Shown here: positions 1-5,726 of the stretch, piece by piece
How positions within the stretch are numbered: the stretch's first letter is position 1
Layout of the letters: every line of letters begins with the position of its first letter
Origin: Flavobacterium sp.
GTDB lineage: Bacteria; Bacteroidota; Bacteroidia; Flavobacteriales; Flavobacteriaceae
DNA: 8,940 nucleotides
Assembly: GCA_030151255.1 (NCBI GenBank)
Contig: JASLED010000048.1
Coordinates: 1-8,940 of the forward strand
Direction: 5' to 3'
Translations under genes and position numbers: made by a program
The notes under the pieces: generated by a model
What the model was told of the DNA's origin: nothing
The model's input: the letters and a program-made list of their open reading frames with translations, nothing else
Databases searched by the model: none

Positions 1-187
1 CTACTGACGTAAGCTGATTGTAACGAAACGCCCCAGAGCCGATGTGAGTAACGGAGTTCGGGATCTCTACTGACGTAAGCTGATTGTAACGAAACGCCCA
101 ATCGCCGATGTGAGTAACGGAGTTCGGGATCTCTACTGACGTAAGCTGATTGTAACGAAACGCCCAATCGCCGATGTGAGTAACGGA
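1..187. repeat. 66-bp coding tandem repeats (2.8 copies)
   Basis: Copies start at 1, 67 and 133, with a period of exactly 66 bp (22 codons). The copy at 67 and the partial copy at 133 are identical over the 55 bp they share. The copy at 1 differs only near positions 34-38, changing the encoded DW to SG. The period and frame match the leucine-rich-repeat unit on the minus strand. Such identity suggests recent duplication or gene conversion. The array reaches the window edge, so its true length is unknown. Confidence 0.97.
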
Positions 188-292
188 AAATCCGTCTATT
201 TCAGCAGGAATAACAATTTTCTTTTCGTTTGAATTGATACCTGTAATTTTGATAGTATCATGAGTGACTTTTGTGTAGTTGAATTTTTCCAT
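1..292 (-). CDS. BspA-like leucine-rich-repeat protein, N-terminal part (runs off left edge)
   Basis: The first 97 codons are present and no stop is reached before the window edge. Residues 1-35 form an N-cap (KITGINSNEKKIVIPAEIDG) of the kind that starts BspA-type LRR_5 domains. From residue 36 the protein is built of 22-residue units containing the LRR_5 signature LTSVEIPNSVTHIG followed by an AF-containing segment (DWAF, or SGAF in the last visible unit). The family forms solenoids used for binding and adhesion, and most members are secreted. Here residues 1-20 are polar with no hydrophobic stretch, so no signal peptide is visible, suggesting a cytoplasmic or virion protein. The ATG at 292 shares its A with the TAA of the upstream 41-aa frame (TAATG), which supports the start and suggests coupled translation. 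The unique start (188-292) is about 30% GC, whereas a repeat unit is 50% GC, a sign of separate origin. The fold is confident; the role is unknown. Confidence 0.9.
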   Translation of the reverse strand, partial: MEKFNYTKVTHDTIKITGINSNEKKIVIPAEIDGFSVTHIGDWAFRYNQLTSVEIPNSVTHIGDWAFRYNQLTSVEIPNSVTHIGSGAFRYNQLTSV

Positions 293-417
293 TATGACTT
301 AACTGTATATGATTTAACTTCTGGTTTTTGCTTCTTAAACTCAATCAAAGCATCTTTAATATTTTCTGCTTCAATTACAGTTTCTTCTTGGTTGTGGTGG
401 AATGTGTATTTTTTCAT
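292..417 (-). CDS. Hypothetical 41-aa protein
   Basis: A short frame beginning MKKYTFHHNQEETVIEAENI and ending with TVKS, with an acidic middle and a lysine-rich C-terminal half. I do not recognise it. Its reality is supported mainly by packing: the ATG at 417 overlaps the TGA of the upstream gene as ATGA, preceded by GAAGGA, which could serve as a ribosome-binding site. Its TAA overlaps the ATG of the leucine-rich-repeat gene as TAATG. This chain of overlaps is typical of translationally coupled phage genes, and the frame could serve to drive translation of the LRR gene. Confidence 0.7.
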   Translation of the reverse strand: MKKYTFHHNQEETVIEAENIKDALIEFKKQKPEVKSYTVKS

Positions 418-608
418 CCTTCAATTATTTTTAATGCGTTTTCTGAATCTTGTTTTTTCTTTTCTGCCTCAACTATTACTAGCCTTTGTAATGTGCATAA
501 AATACTAGCTTTATCAGTCATCGAAAGTCCATCTAATTGCTCGTGGAAATTTTCAGCAATAGAGTTTAGTTTTTCTATCTTGGTTTTCTTTCTGAACATA
601 CGTAACAT
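414..608 (-). CDS. Hypothetical 64-aa helical protein
   Basis: Starts MLRMFRKKTKIEKLNS. It is charged and probably all helical, with a KKKQDSENALKIIE tail. A basic N-terminus is followed by a segment (LDGLSMTDKASILCTLQRLV) that reads as two short helices. No known family is recognised. The ATG at 608 lies 4 bp after the stop of the HTH gene; a longer TTG start at 623 would overlap that gene and is less likely, and a shorter ATG at 599 is also possible. The stop overlaps the next start as ATGA. It sits directly after a small HTH regulator, so it could be a partner or an anti-repressor-like protein, but nothing in the sequence shows this. Confidence 0.75.
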   Translation of the reverse strand: MLRMFRKKTKIEKLNSIAENFHEQLDGLSMTDKASILCTLQRLVIVEAEKKKQDSENALKIIEG

Positions 609-612
609 GGTT

Positions 613-789
613 TTAAAGATCAATGTTTAGTTTTTCTGCCCATTCTACCACTGTGACATAAGGAACGGAAGTCGGTATTTTTTTATACCTTGATAATTTC
701 GGCTCGGTTGTTCCTACTCTTAAAGCGAATTCCTTTTGAGTTAGTCCGCTTTGATCAATTAGGTGTTGAATAATGTTTTTGTGTTTCAT
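613..789 (-). CDS. Small helix-turn-helix (XRE/Cro-like) DNA-binding protein, 58 aa
   Basis: The segment GLTQKEFALRVGTTEPKLSRY (residues 15-35) has the usual Cro/C1-type pattern: a first HTH helix around LTQKEFALRVG, a turn at GTT, and a recognition helix around EPKLSRY. It ends with a helix containing VVEWAEKLNI, as in many XRE domains. At 58 residues it is only the DNA-binding domain with no effector domain, the size of phage Cro-like repressors. The ATG at 789 directly follows the TAA of the 37-aa frame (TAAATG). It lies in the short unit transcribed from the promoter at 942-971, whose -7 box is overlapped by a 17-bp palindrome. Autoregulation there is a reasonable inference. Proteins of this size act as dimers on such palindromes. 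Confidence 0.85.
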   Translation of the reverse strand: MKHKNIIQHLIDQSGLTQKEFALRVGTTEPKLSRYKKIPTSVPYVTVVEWAEKLNIDL

Positions 790-903
790 TTATTTAAAGT
801 ATTTTATTTTTAATTCGTCGCCTTTAACTTGTATTTGACATTTGTATTTTTCAAACAACTCTTGTAATTCTGTTTTGATTTGCTCTGTCATTTTCATAAT
901 CAT
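790..903 (-). CDS. Hypothetical 37-aa protein, first gene of the left unit
   Basis: The frame reads MIMKMTEQIKTELQELFEKY and ends with KIKYFK: an amphipathic helix followed by a likely beta pair. Not recognised. There are three possible starts (ATG at 903, 897 and 891). The first gives 37 residues and is about 31 bp from the predicted transcription start. The TAA is immediately followed by the ATG of the HTH gene (TAAATG), suggesting coupled translation. It is the first reading frame after the promoter at 942-971. It may be a genuine small protein or only a short leader frame. Confidence 0.6.
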   Translation of the reverse strand: MIMKMTEQIKTELQELFEKYKCQIQVKGDELKIKYFK

Positions 904-929
904 ATTTTTTTAAGTGTTATTGTTATCTC

Positions 930-946
930 ATTTGTACACTACAAAT
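930..946. promoter_or_regulatory. Palindromic operator candidate over the left promoter
   Basis: ATTTGTA (930-936), spacer CAC, TACAAAT (940-946): a perfect 7-bp inverted repeat. It overlaps the -7 box (942-949) and the expected transcription start. A protein bound here would block the promoter. The HTH protein encoded at 613-789 is the obvious candidate; this is inferred from position only. Confidence 0.5.
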
Positions 947-971
947 ATAATATAAATTTACGAATTACAAA
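942..971 (-). promoter_or_regulatory. Bacteroidota-type promoter of the left unit
   Basis: Reading the minus strand, TTTG (971-968), an 18-bp spacer and TATATTTG (949-942) match the Bacteroidetes sigma-A consensus TTTG or TTG, about 19 bp, TAnnTTTG. Transcription would start near 935, giving a leader of about 31 nt before the ATG at 903. It lies just after the stop of the primase gene and before the HTH-containing unit. Confidence 0.7.
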
Positions 972-990
972 ATTTGATAATTTATTTTAA

Positions 991-1884
991 CTAATATTTA
1001 ACACCGTAAAAAGAAGCAATGTAAAAGAAACTTGACAAGCTAATCTTGTTCATTTTTTTACATTGATCGTATTTTCTATCGCACTCGTCGTAGTTATAAG
1101 ACGCGTAAATAGCGCTTATTCTATGAAAAATAGTCCGACCATCTTCACCAAAAGAATTGTTTAATGCAGCGGCTATTTTTGCCCAATCTGAATAATTTGA
1201 AGTAATGTCAATCGAATGTTTTTCGCAGTCATTTACAATGGACCATACTTTATCAATATTATCCAAAATACTCACGCCACTGCTTCTAAATTCTTTTTGT
1301 TTTGGCGCTTCTTTGATCTGGTCCTTTAAAATAAAAACTTTTGCATCAGGATTAAAATAAGCCTCTTTATCAATTGAAAAAAAACGACAACGAGTGTAAT
1401 CTTTGCAACTTGGATCGATGTTAATTCCGTGCCTTAAAAATGATTTTTGAAAATATTCAAAGTAGTCAATTAATCTATCTGAATGACCTATTCGCATAAT
1501 TACGTACAATCCTGAATCATTGCCACTACACGAAAAACCTGCATATAAACACGCGGGGTGTTGTCTTACAAATTCTTTGACTAAAACTAGATCAATACAA
1601 GGATTTTGAGGCGATTTTTTGCTTTTTGCAAACCTATCGATGTCGAAGCAAATAACTGCGTTCTTATGCTTTATATCTTCCAACTCCCTATGCGTTTTGA
1701 AAGCAGTAGAGGGAGTGATACAAGGTATTTTTACTTTGTCTTTTCTAAGTAGTGTTTTTCTGTAATTTAAAACAGCATTTTCGTATTCTTTTGGTGGGTT
1801 AATGGTCCAACTTAGCCATTCCAATAAATCTATGTCTTTTGGAGTAGTGTCATTGGCGCTATTGAAATAAGAGGCGGTTATCAT
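991..1884 (-). CDS. DNA primase, BT4734/VirE_N-type with C-terminal PriCT-2 domain
   Basis: A 297-aa primase of the archaeo-eukaryotic superfamily, which would make primers at the phage fork. Residues about 40-185 match the BT4734-like (VirE_N) catalytic domain. FDIDRF (80-85) carries the paired metal-binding aspartates. SCSGNDSGLYVIMRI (118-132) corresponds to the usual SPSGxGxxxxxxI segment. DPSCKDYTRCRFFSID (157-172) is the family's hallmark third motif. Residues about 231-277, YSDWAKIAAALNN and YNYDECDRKYDQC, match the PriCT-2 domain (W at 234). The start overlaps the stop of the 122-aa gene as ATGA. It is the last gene of the long operon, and the VirE-type helicase lies two genes upstream. 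In many Bacteroidota elements primase and helicase domains are fused; here they are separate. The unusual GND in the second motif could affect nucleotide handling. Confidence 0.88.
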   Translation of the reverse strand: MITASYFNSANDTTPKDIDLLEWLSWTINPPKEYENAVLNYRKTLLRKDKVKIPCITPSTAFKTHRELEDIKHKNAVICFDIDRFAKSKKSPQNPCIDLVLVKEFVRQHPACLYAGFSCSGNDSGLYVIMRIGHSDRLIDYFEYFQKSFLRHGINIDPSCKDYTRCRFFSIDKEAYFNPDAKVFILKDQIKEAPKQKEFRSSGVSILDNIDKVWSIVNDCEKHSIDITSNYSDWAKIAAALNNSFGEDGRTIFHRISAIYASYNYDECDRKYDQCKKMNKISLSSFFYIASFYGVKY

Positions 1885-2249
1885 AATCCAATATACTCCT
1901 TTCTATAATCTGTTAATTCAAGATTCATGCATCTTGCTAAATGTTCAATATTTTGAATAATAAAAGATCCTTCAACCCCAATATACTTAACGGTATTTGT
2001 AACGTTACAAAAAACAAGAATGTCTTCGTTTATTGAAAAGCAATATTTTCTATCAATTTTAAGCACAGTTGTACTGCATTCTTGTTTAAGTATTCTGAAT
2101 CCTTTAAACCAAGGTTTTCCTACAAAAAGGCGTAGTTCCGGCTTACTATTTAATGTTTCAGCTACTCCAATTGTTTTAAAGTATAAAGCTGCTTTATTTT
2201 CGTGATTATTTTGACTTAATACAAAATTTGTTGTGGTTGTTAGTCTCAT
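1881..2249 (-). CDS. Hypothetical 122-aa protein between helicase and primase
   Basis: Begins MRLTTTTNFVLSQNNHENK and continues with a predicted beta-rich region (ELRLFVGKPWFKGFRIL, KIDRKYCFSINEDILVFCNV), ending in a helical tail with NLELTDYRKEYIGL. Three cysteines are spread out and do not form a zinc motif. I recognise no family. The ATG at 2249 is 12 bp after the helicase stop and its TGA overlaps the primase ATG, so it is translated with the replication genes. The position suggests an accessory replication role such as ssDNA binding or linking primase to helicase, but no motif supports this. Confidence 0.82.
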   Translation of the reverse strand: MRLTTTTNFVLSQNNHENKAALYFKTIGVAETLNSKPELRLFVGKPWFKGFRILKQECSTTVLKIDRKYCFSINEDILVFCNVTNTVKYIGVEGSFIIQNIEHLARCMNLELTDYRKEYIGL

Positions 2250-2261
2250 ATTCTACTTGTT

Positions 2262-3473
2262 TTAAAATGGTAAATTATCGTTTTCTTCTTCTGTATATTC
2301 AACTCCCCCCTGCTGCTCTTTATAAAGTACATAATACTTCATAACACCGCTTTTCTTCTTCAGCACAGCATAACGGCTTAAAGCGCGTCCTAGGGTATTG
2401 TTGTTTAATTTATTTCCCACTTGGCCTTGAGTCTTCATTATTTCCATAATCACATCAGTAGAGCTCATGTATTTGCCCCATCCTCCCTCTTCTTTTGGAA
2501 AATCGAATAATTGCAATAGTAGCTCTTCTTCAAGGCTCATTTCCCTAAATGTTTCGTTTAGATTATTTAGTTCTTCAATTTCTTTTTTGTCAAACCAATG
2601 CTGATAACCTTGTTTATACAAATAATAAGCCTCAGCCCATACAGCGTCAATGTCTATGTGATGCATATAATCGATCGATTCAACTTCAAAAACAAGCCAT
2701 CGTCTATTTCCAGTAATATCAGTTAAGAATTTAGCCTCATTAACGGACCCTAAAAATGATGCACGCCTAACAAAATGAGAATTGTAGCGCCCATAGCTTT
2801 TACGCTCGGAAATTCTTTGAGTAGTAATGAAAGATTTAATATCACCAACGTTATTGCCTTTTAATGACTCCAATTCATCCAAGTGAATAAACCAATATTG
2901 AGCCAAGAAAATGGTGTGATCTTTGTTTTTTGGGTTAATAAATCCCTCTTTTAAAAACCTAGACTGAAATTTCTTAGGCAATAATTTACGCATCCATCTA
3001 CTTTTACCTGCTCCTTGGGGTGATCGGAAAACTAAACACGTATCGTTAACGGCATCAGGCTCTAATAGGCACGCCACTGTGGACACTAAAAACTTCCTAA
3101 ATGCTAATTCAAAAAACTTAGGATTGTCACATTTTATAGTTGATGCAAGCTTTGAAATTTGGCTTTCATTGTTAGGTTTAAAAGACTTCAATTCCTCGAA
3201 ATAAGAAAGTATAGGATCGTAATTAGGACTCATCCTTATTGACTCAACGTAAATATTGAACTTTGCCTCTGGGAGTTCTAAATCTTGAAAACTCATATCT
3301 AACAAAATATCGTTTTTTATACGGTCGTCAAATTCTTGCCATGGCTCATTTGGAATAGGCTTTGCTTTTGCACACTTCCTAAACTCATACATACCTGTCA
3401 CAATATTGTATCTGAATGCGTAATTATTTCGTAGGTGTTGGTATTGTTGTCGTAATTTTCCCGTGATTTCCAT
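2262..3473 (-). CDS. VirE-type P-loop NTPase / replicative helicase
   Basis: A 403-aa VirE-family (PF05272-like) ATPase, expected to act as the replicative helicase. Residues about 10-35 contain the entry segment NNYAFRYNIVTGMYEFR. Walker A is SPQGAGKS (about 151-158), Walker B WFIHLDELE (about 194-202), the sensor-1 asparagine is in SFLGSVNE (about 240-246), and the arginine-finger-like TGNRRW is at about 254-259. This order is that of SF3-like phage helicases. A C-terminal region (about 310-390) resembles a winged-helix part. I chose ATG at 3473 over an upstream TTG at 3482. The start lies inside the upstream 83-aa gene (50-bp overlap). With the primase downstream it forms a two-protein primase-helicase. 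Confidence 0.9.
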   Translation of the reverse strand: MEITGKLRQQYQHLRNNYAFRYNIVTGMYEFRKCAKAKPIPNEPWQEFDDRIKNDILLDMSFQDLELPEAKFNIYVESIRMSPNYDPILSYFEELKSFKPNNESQISKLASTIKCDNPKFFELAFRKFLVSTVACLLEPDAVNDTCLVFRSPQGAGKSRWMRKLLPKKFQSRFLKEGFINPKNKDHTIFLAQYWFIHLDELESLKGNNVGDIKSFITTQRISERKSYGRYNSHFVRRASFLGSVNEAKFLTDITGNRRWLVFEVESIDYMHHIDIDAVWAEAYYLYKQGYQHWFDKKEIEELNNLNETFREMSLEEELLLQLFDFPKEEGGWGKYMSSTDVIMEIMKTQGQVGNKLNNNTLGRALSRYAVLKKKSGVMKYYVLYKEQQGGVEYTEEENDNLPF

Positions 3474-3675
3474 GTGTGCCAATTATCTTTATTAGTTCGA
3501 TTTCTAAATTAATTGTTTTTAACTTCACGCCCTTTGTAATGACTTTTTTAAATATTCTTTCTTTTTGGTAAAGAGAAAAAACTTCCTCTTGTTCAACTCC
3601 TAAATATTTAAGTCGAACAAAATAAATAAAGCCATACTCAGGCGTGAAGTTTATGTATTCGATGTTAAAGTTCAT
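3424..3675 (-). CDS. Hypothetical 83-aa protein overlapping the helicase gene
   Basis: Starts MNFNIEYINFTPEYGFIYFV. The first part looks like two beta strands followed by a helix and a basic stretch (KERIFKKVITKGVKLK), with a low-complexity threonine-rich end (TTTIPTPTK). Not recognised. It overlaps the MazG-like gene by 11 bp at its start and runs 50 bp into the helicase gene at its end. The C-terminal 16 residues are therefore encoded by the same DNA as the helicase N-terminus, and their odd composition may reflect that constraint. Because the overlaps are long, this gene is less certain than its neighbours. Confidence 0.65.
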   Translation of the reverse strand: MNFNIEYINFTPEYGFIYFVRLKYLGVEQEEVFSLYQKERIFKKVITKGVKLKTINLEIELIKIIGTHGNHGKITTTIPTPTK

Positions 3676-4024
3676 CTTTTACAAATGCGCCATTAATCAT
3701 ACGTCCTTTGCGGTCTTTTATTTCGTTGTAGGCGTATTCTAAACAATCAGTTATTTTAAGCCCCTGCATCTCACACTGAATAATTAAAGTAACAACAACA
3801 TCACCTATAGCATCTTTAATTTCTTTATCTGTATTTAATTCAACTCCTTTGCTATTGATAAATGTTTTTTTATCATATAGTTGAGCTACTAATGCTTCTT
3901 TTAACTCAGAAATTTCTTCTAATGTTTTTTCATACTGTTTAATTGGAAGAGATTTAGATAGTATACCTTTAGATTCTCCCCACTTAATTACTTTTTGTTC
4001 TAGTCGTTTGAAATTATTTTCCAT
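3665..4024 (-). CDS. MazG-like nucleotide pyrophosphohydrolase
   Basis: A 119-aa all-alpha NTP pyrophosphohydrolase, hydrolysing a (d)NTP to the monophosphate and pyrophosphate. The metal-binding motifs are visible: EEISELKEA (residues 36-44, the ExxE part) and DAIGDVVVTLI (71-81, with D71 and D75). The C-terminal signature EIKDRKGRMINGAFVKDE (101-118) is typical of phage MazG-like proteins. The length is normal for the single-domain family. It sits 8 bp after the DUF1599-like gene and overlaps the next gene by 11 bp, within the replication module. The likely role is shaping the nucleotide pool or removing damaged or alarmone-like nucleotides during infection; the substrate cannot be read from sequence. 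Confidence 0.9.
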   Translation of the reverse strand: MENNFKRLEQKVIKWGESKGILSKSLPIKQYEKTLEEISELKEALVAQLYDKKTFINSKGVELNTDKEIKDAIGDVVVTLIIQCEMQGLKITDCLEYAYNEIKDRKGRMINGAFVKDEL

Positions 4025-4032
4025 GTTATTTA

Positions 4033-5100
4033 TTAATCTTTGAATTCATCAAAATTAGTCCAATTATTTTCTTTGCAAGTAAGAATTAAATAACCGATTA
4101 AATCAACTACATCATTCTTTTTAAGTTTATCTGAGTTCTTTATTCTTGCTAATTTATCATCAAGCCTTTGTCCTGTTTTACATTTATTAGAAAAGATGTT
4201 TAATGGTTCTAAGGCTGGATTTCCGTATTTTTCATTTTTATACTCTAATAGCGATGCAATAGAGTCTGTAATTGTTTGGAAGTTGTTGTTTTGATTAGGT
4301 TGTAGAATACATCCTTTCATTTTACCATCTAAATCTAGTATTCTTCTGTTTCCTCTTCCCCACATTTGTAAATGTTTTTTCTTGTCAAACAACTCCATGA
4401 ACTTTTCGTATGTGATTGTGGTTTTATTATTTTTGTCACTATGACCTGCTATAAGGAATTCATTACCAATAGCGTTTTTCATAAACATACATTTACGAGC
4501 TGTTTTTTTAAAAGAAATTTCATGATCCCACAACTCATACCCATTCTCAACAACTACACGCTTCATGTTCTCAATCTGCTCAGTAGTTAAGTTAGTACAA
4601 TCTACTTGTATGTTTTTTAAAGTAAGATTTTCAATAGGAGCAGCAGGGGGGGGGAAATACTCTTTAACCTCTTGTATTGTTGCTTGGATTAGTTTTGATG
4701 TATCAGGAACATTATTGACATCTAAATAGTAACTTCCTTTTTCAAACATACATAATCCATTAGAAGTATGAATCATATGATGTGGTAGTACGCCAAGAGA
4801 GTTATCTATAATAAACTCAATAACCTCTTTTCTATTCTCATCGTTTACCTCAATGTACACATCTTGTAAGGTTAGTTCAACTCCTGAGTTAATAAGAAAT
4901 TGGAAGTTTGAGACTTTTTTATTGCCGTCGTGTCTGTCACTTCCTAATATGTAAAAATCGCCTTTCATATCTGTATTTGATAAAAAATTATTTGTTTTAA
5001 AGTCGGTTATTTCATATTCAATATTTAAAAAAGGCAACATCTTATTATAACTCTCTTTTGTGATCGGTGTGCAACAAGGCACGAAATTTTGGTTTTCCAT
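4033..5100 (-). CDS. Multidomain protein with C-terminal DUF1599-like nucleotide-associated domain
   Basis: A 355-aa protein in three parts. Residues 1-148 are not recognised (many D/N residues, PHHMIHTSNGLCMFEKGSYY). A short PPPAAP linker (150-155) follows. Residues about 165-240 hold a module starting VDCTNLTTEQ and containing NGYELWDHEISF, of a type seen in phage proteins. Residues about 279-345 match the DUF1599 / nucleotide-modification-associated helical fold: SLLEYKNEKYGNP, GQRLDDKLARIKN, NDVVDLIGYLIL, where the E, D and DxxxY positions resemble all-alpha NTP pyrophosphatases. The linker is encoded by a run of nine C (G on the plus strand, 4646-4654), so a one-base slip would remove everything downstream. 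The first 56 bp overlap the upstream gene. The adjacent MazG-like gene supports a nucleotide-metabolism role. Confidence 0.8.
   Translation of the reverse strand: MENQNFVPCCTPITKESYNKMLPFLNIEYEITDFKTNNFLSNTDMKGDFYILGSDRHDGNKKVSNFQFLINSGVELTLQDVYIEVNDENRKEVIEFIIDNSLGVLPHHMIHTSNGLCMFEKGSYYLDVNNVPDTSKLIQATIQEVKEYFPPPAAPIENLTLKNIQVDCTNLTTEQIENMKRVVVENGYELWDHEISFKKTARKCMFMKNAIGNEFLIAGHSDKNNKTTITYEKFMELFDKKKHLQMWGRGNRRILDLDGKMKGCILQPNQNNNFQTITDSIASLLEYKNEKYGNPALEPLNIFSNKCKTGQRLDDKLARIKNSDKLKKNDVVDLIGYLILTCKENNWTNFDEFKD
4646..4654. repeat. G9 homopolymer (C9 in the coding strand)
   Basis: Nine consecutive G on the plus strand in very AT-rich DNA, read as TTC CCC CCC CCT (F149-P152) in the gene at 4033-5100. 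It lies exactly between the N-terminal part and the rest of the protein. Confidence 0.95.
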
Positions 5101-5668
5101 ATTGTAATAATTTATTTACTTTGGTTATTGTACTTCTTCTCTCTAATCGCCAAGCCTCTAAAATACCGCACACATCAGCAATATTATGAAGCTCATTATG
5201 TTTTATAAAGGTCATGCTTTTTTTGCTCACATGGCTGTATTCTGACCTCATACCCATGCACTCAACTATATTCACTAAGGATATATAAACCTCATCAGAA
5301 TCCTCGTAATCCGTACTTAATTCGTTAATGCCATCGGGGTGCTTTTCTAAGAGTTTGTGAAGATAAGAAAAAACTTCGCGTTCCGTTTGATCATTAACGC
5401 AGTTTTTAAATTTTTCTATTTCTTCTGGTTTAGGCCAATAATTTACATATAACATTAATAATATCATACGATAAACCACTGCTTTGGCGTAATCAAGTCG
5501 TTTGGGATCTTTTCTAGCTTCTAAAAGTTCTTTACGTAGTTTCTTGTATTCTGAATCTAAAAAAGCTCTTATTTCTTTTATTTTGCCTTCGTGGCATTGT
5601 TTAACATCAAGTTTCTTATAAAGGTCGTTGGCAATATCTAAAAGTATTATTTGTTTTGTGTTTTTCAT
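5045..5668 (-). CDS. Hypothetical 207-aa helical protein
   Basis: Begins MKNTKQIILLDIANDLYKKL. Mostly helical: a lysine- and glutamate-rich stretch (KIKEIRAFLDSEYKKLRKE) followed by a hydrophobic helix (AVVYRMILLMLYVNYWP), then LHNIADVCGILEAWRLERRS near the end with a basic tail. It is not clearly transmembrane. No family is recognised. I chose ATG at 5668, which is preceded by GCAGAGGGG at a suitable distance and is one of the better ribosome-binding sites in the window, over a GTG at 5674. The last 56 bp overlap the start of the DUF1599-like gene in another frame. It is the first long gene of the replication module. Confidence 0.82.
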   Translation of the reverse strand: MKNTKQIILLDIANDLYKKLDVKQCHEGKIKEIRAFLDSEYKKLRKELLEARKDPKRLDYAKAVVYRMILLMLYVNYWPKPEEIEKFKNCVNDQTEREVFSYLHKLLEKHPDGINELSTDYEDSDEVYISLVNIVECMGMRSEYSHVSKKSMTFIKHNELHNIADVCGILEAWRLERRSTITKVNKLLQYGKPKFRALLHTDHKREL

Positions 5669-5670
5669 AA

Positions 5671-5724
5671 TCACCCCTCTGCTGCTACCTGTAAAAATTC
5701 CTCTTGTTTTTTTGTGAATTTCAT
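5671..5724 (-). CDS. Tiny 17-codon frame, possible leader peptide or gene remnant
   Basis: ATG at 5724 follows the previous TAA by 2 bp. The frame encodes MKFTKKQEEFLQVAAEG and stops at TGA 5671-5673, just before the next ATG. The spacing matches that of the real genes around it. The end of the frame (GCAGAGGGG) also supplies the apparent ribosome-binding site for the downstream gene, so it may be a coupling leader. Alternatively it is the N-terminal remnant of a lost gene, since the residues look like a normal protein start. Confidence 0.4.
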   Translation of the reverse strand: MKFTKKQEEFLQVAAEG

Positions 5725-5726
5725 AA

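Noticed and set aside
1..187. Tandem repeats considered as a CRISPR array or iterons
   Set aside because: The 66-bp unit has no separate variable spacers and translates in frame to a leucine-rich-repeat unit.
609..623. TTG start at 623 for the 64-aa gene
   Set aside because: It would overlap the HTH gene by 11 bp, whereas an ATG lies 4 bp after that gene's stop.
260..630. Plus-strand open frames of 82 and 100 codons
   Set aside because: Low-complexity F/L/S-rich translations opposite well-packed minus-strand genes; shadows of those genes.
972..990. Terminator between the primase gene and the left promoter
   Set aside because: No GC-rich hairpin followed by a T-run on the minus strand; the long transcript may read through.
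3474..3482. TTG start at 3482 for the helicase
   Set aside because: Adds three residues (MAH) only; the ATG at 3473 is the normal choice.
4372..4590. Plus-strand 72-codon frame
   Set aside because: Lies wholly opposite the conserved part of the DUF1599-like gene and has no recognisable features.
5669..5674. GTG start at 5674 for the 207-aa protein
   Set aside because: The ATG at 5668 is better spaced from the purine-rich GCAGAGGGG.
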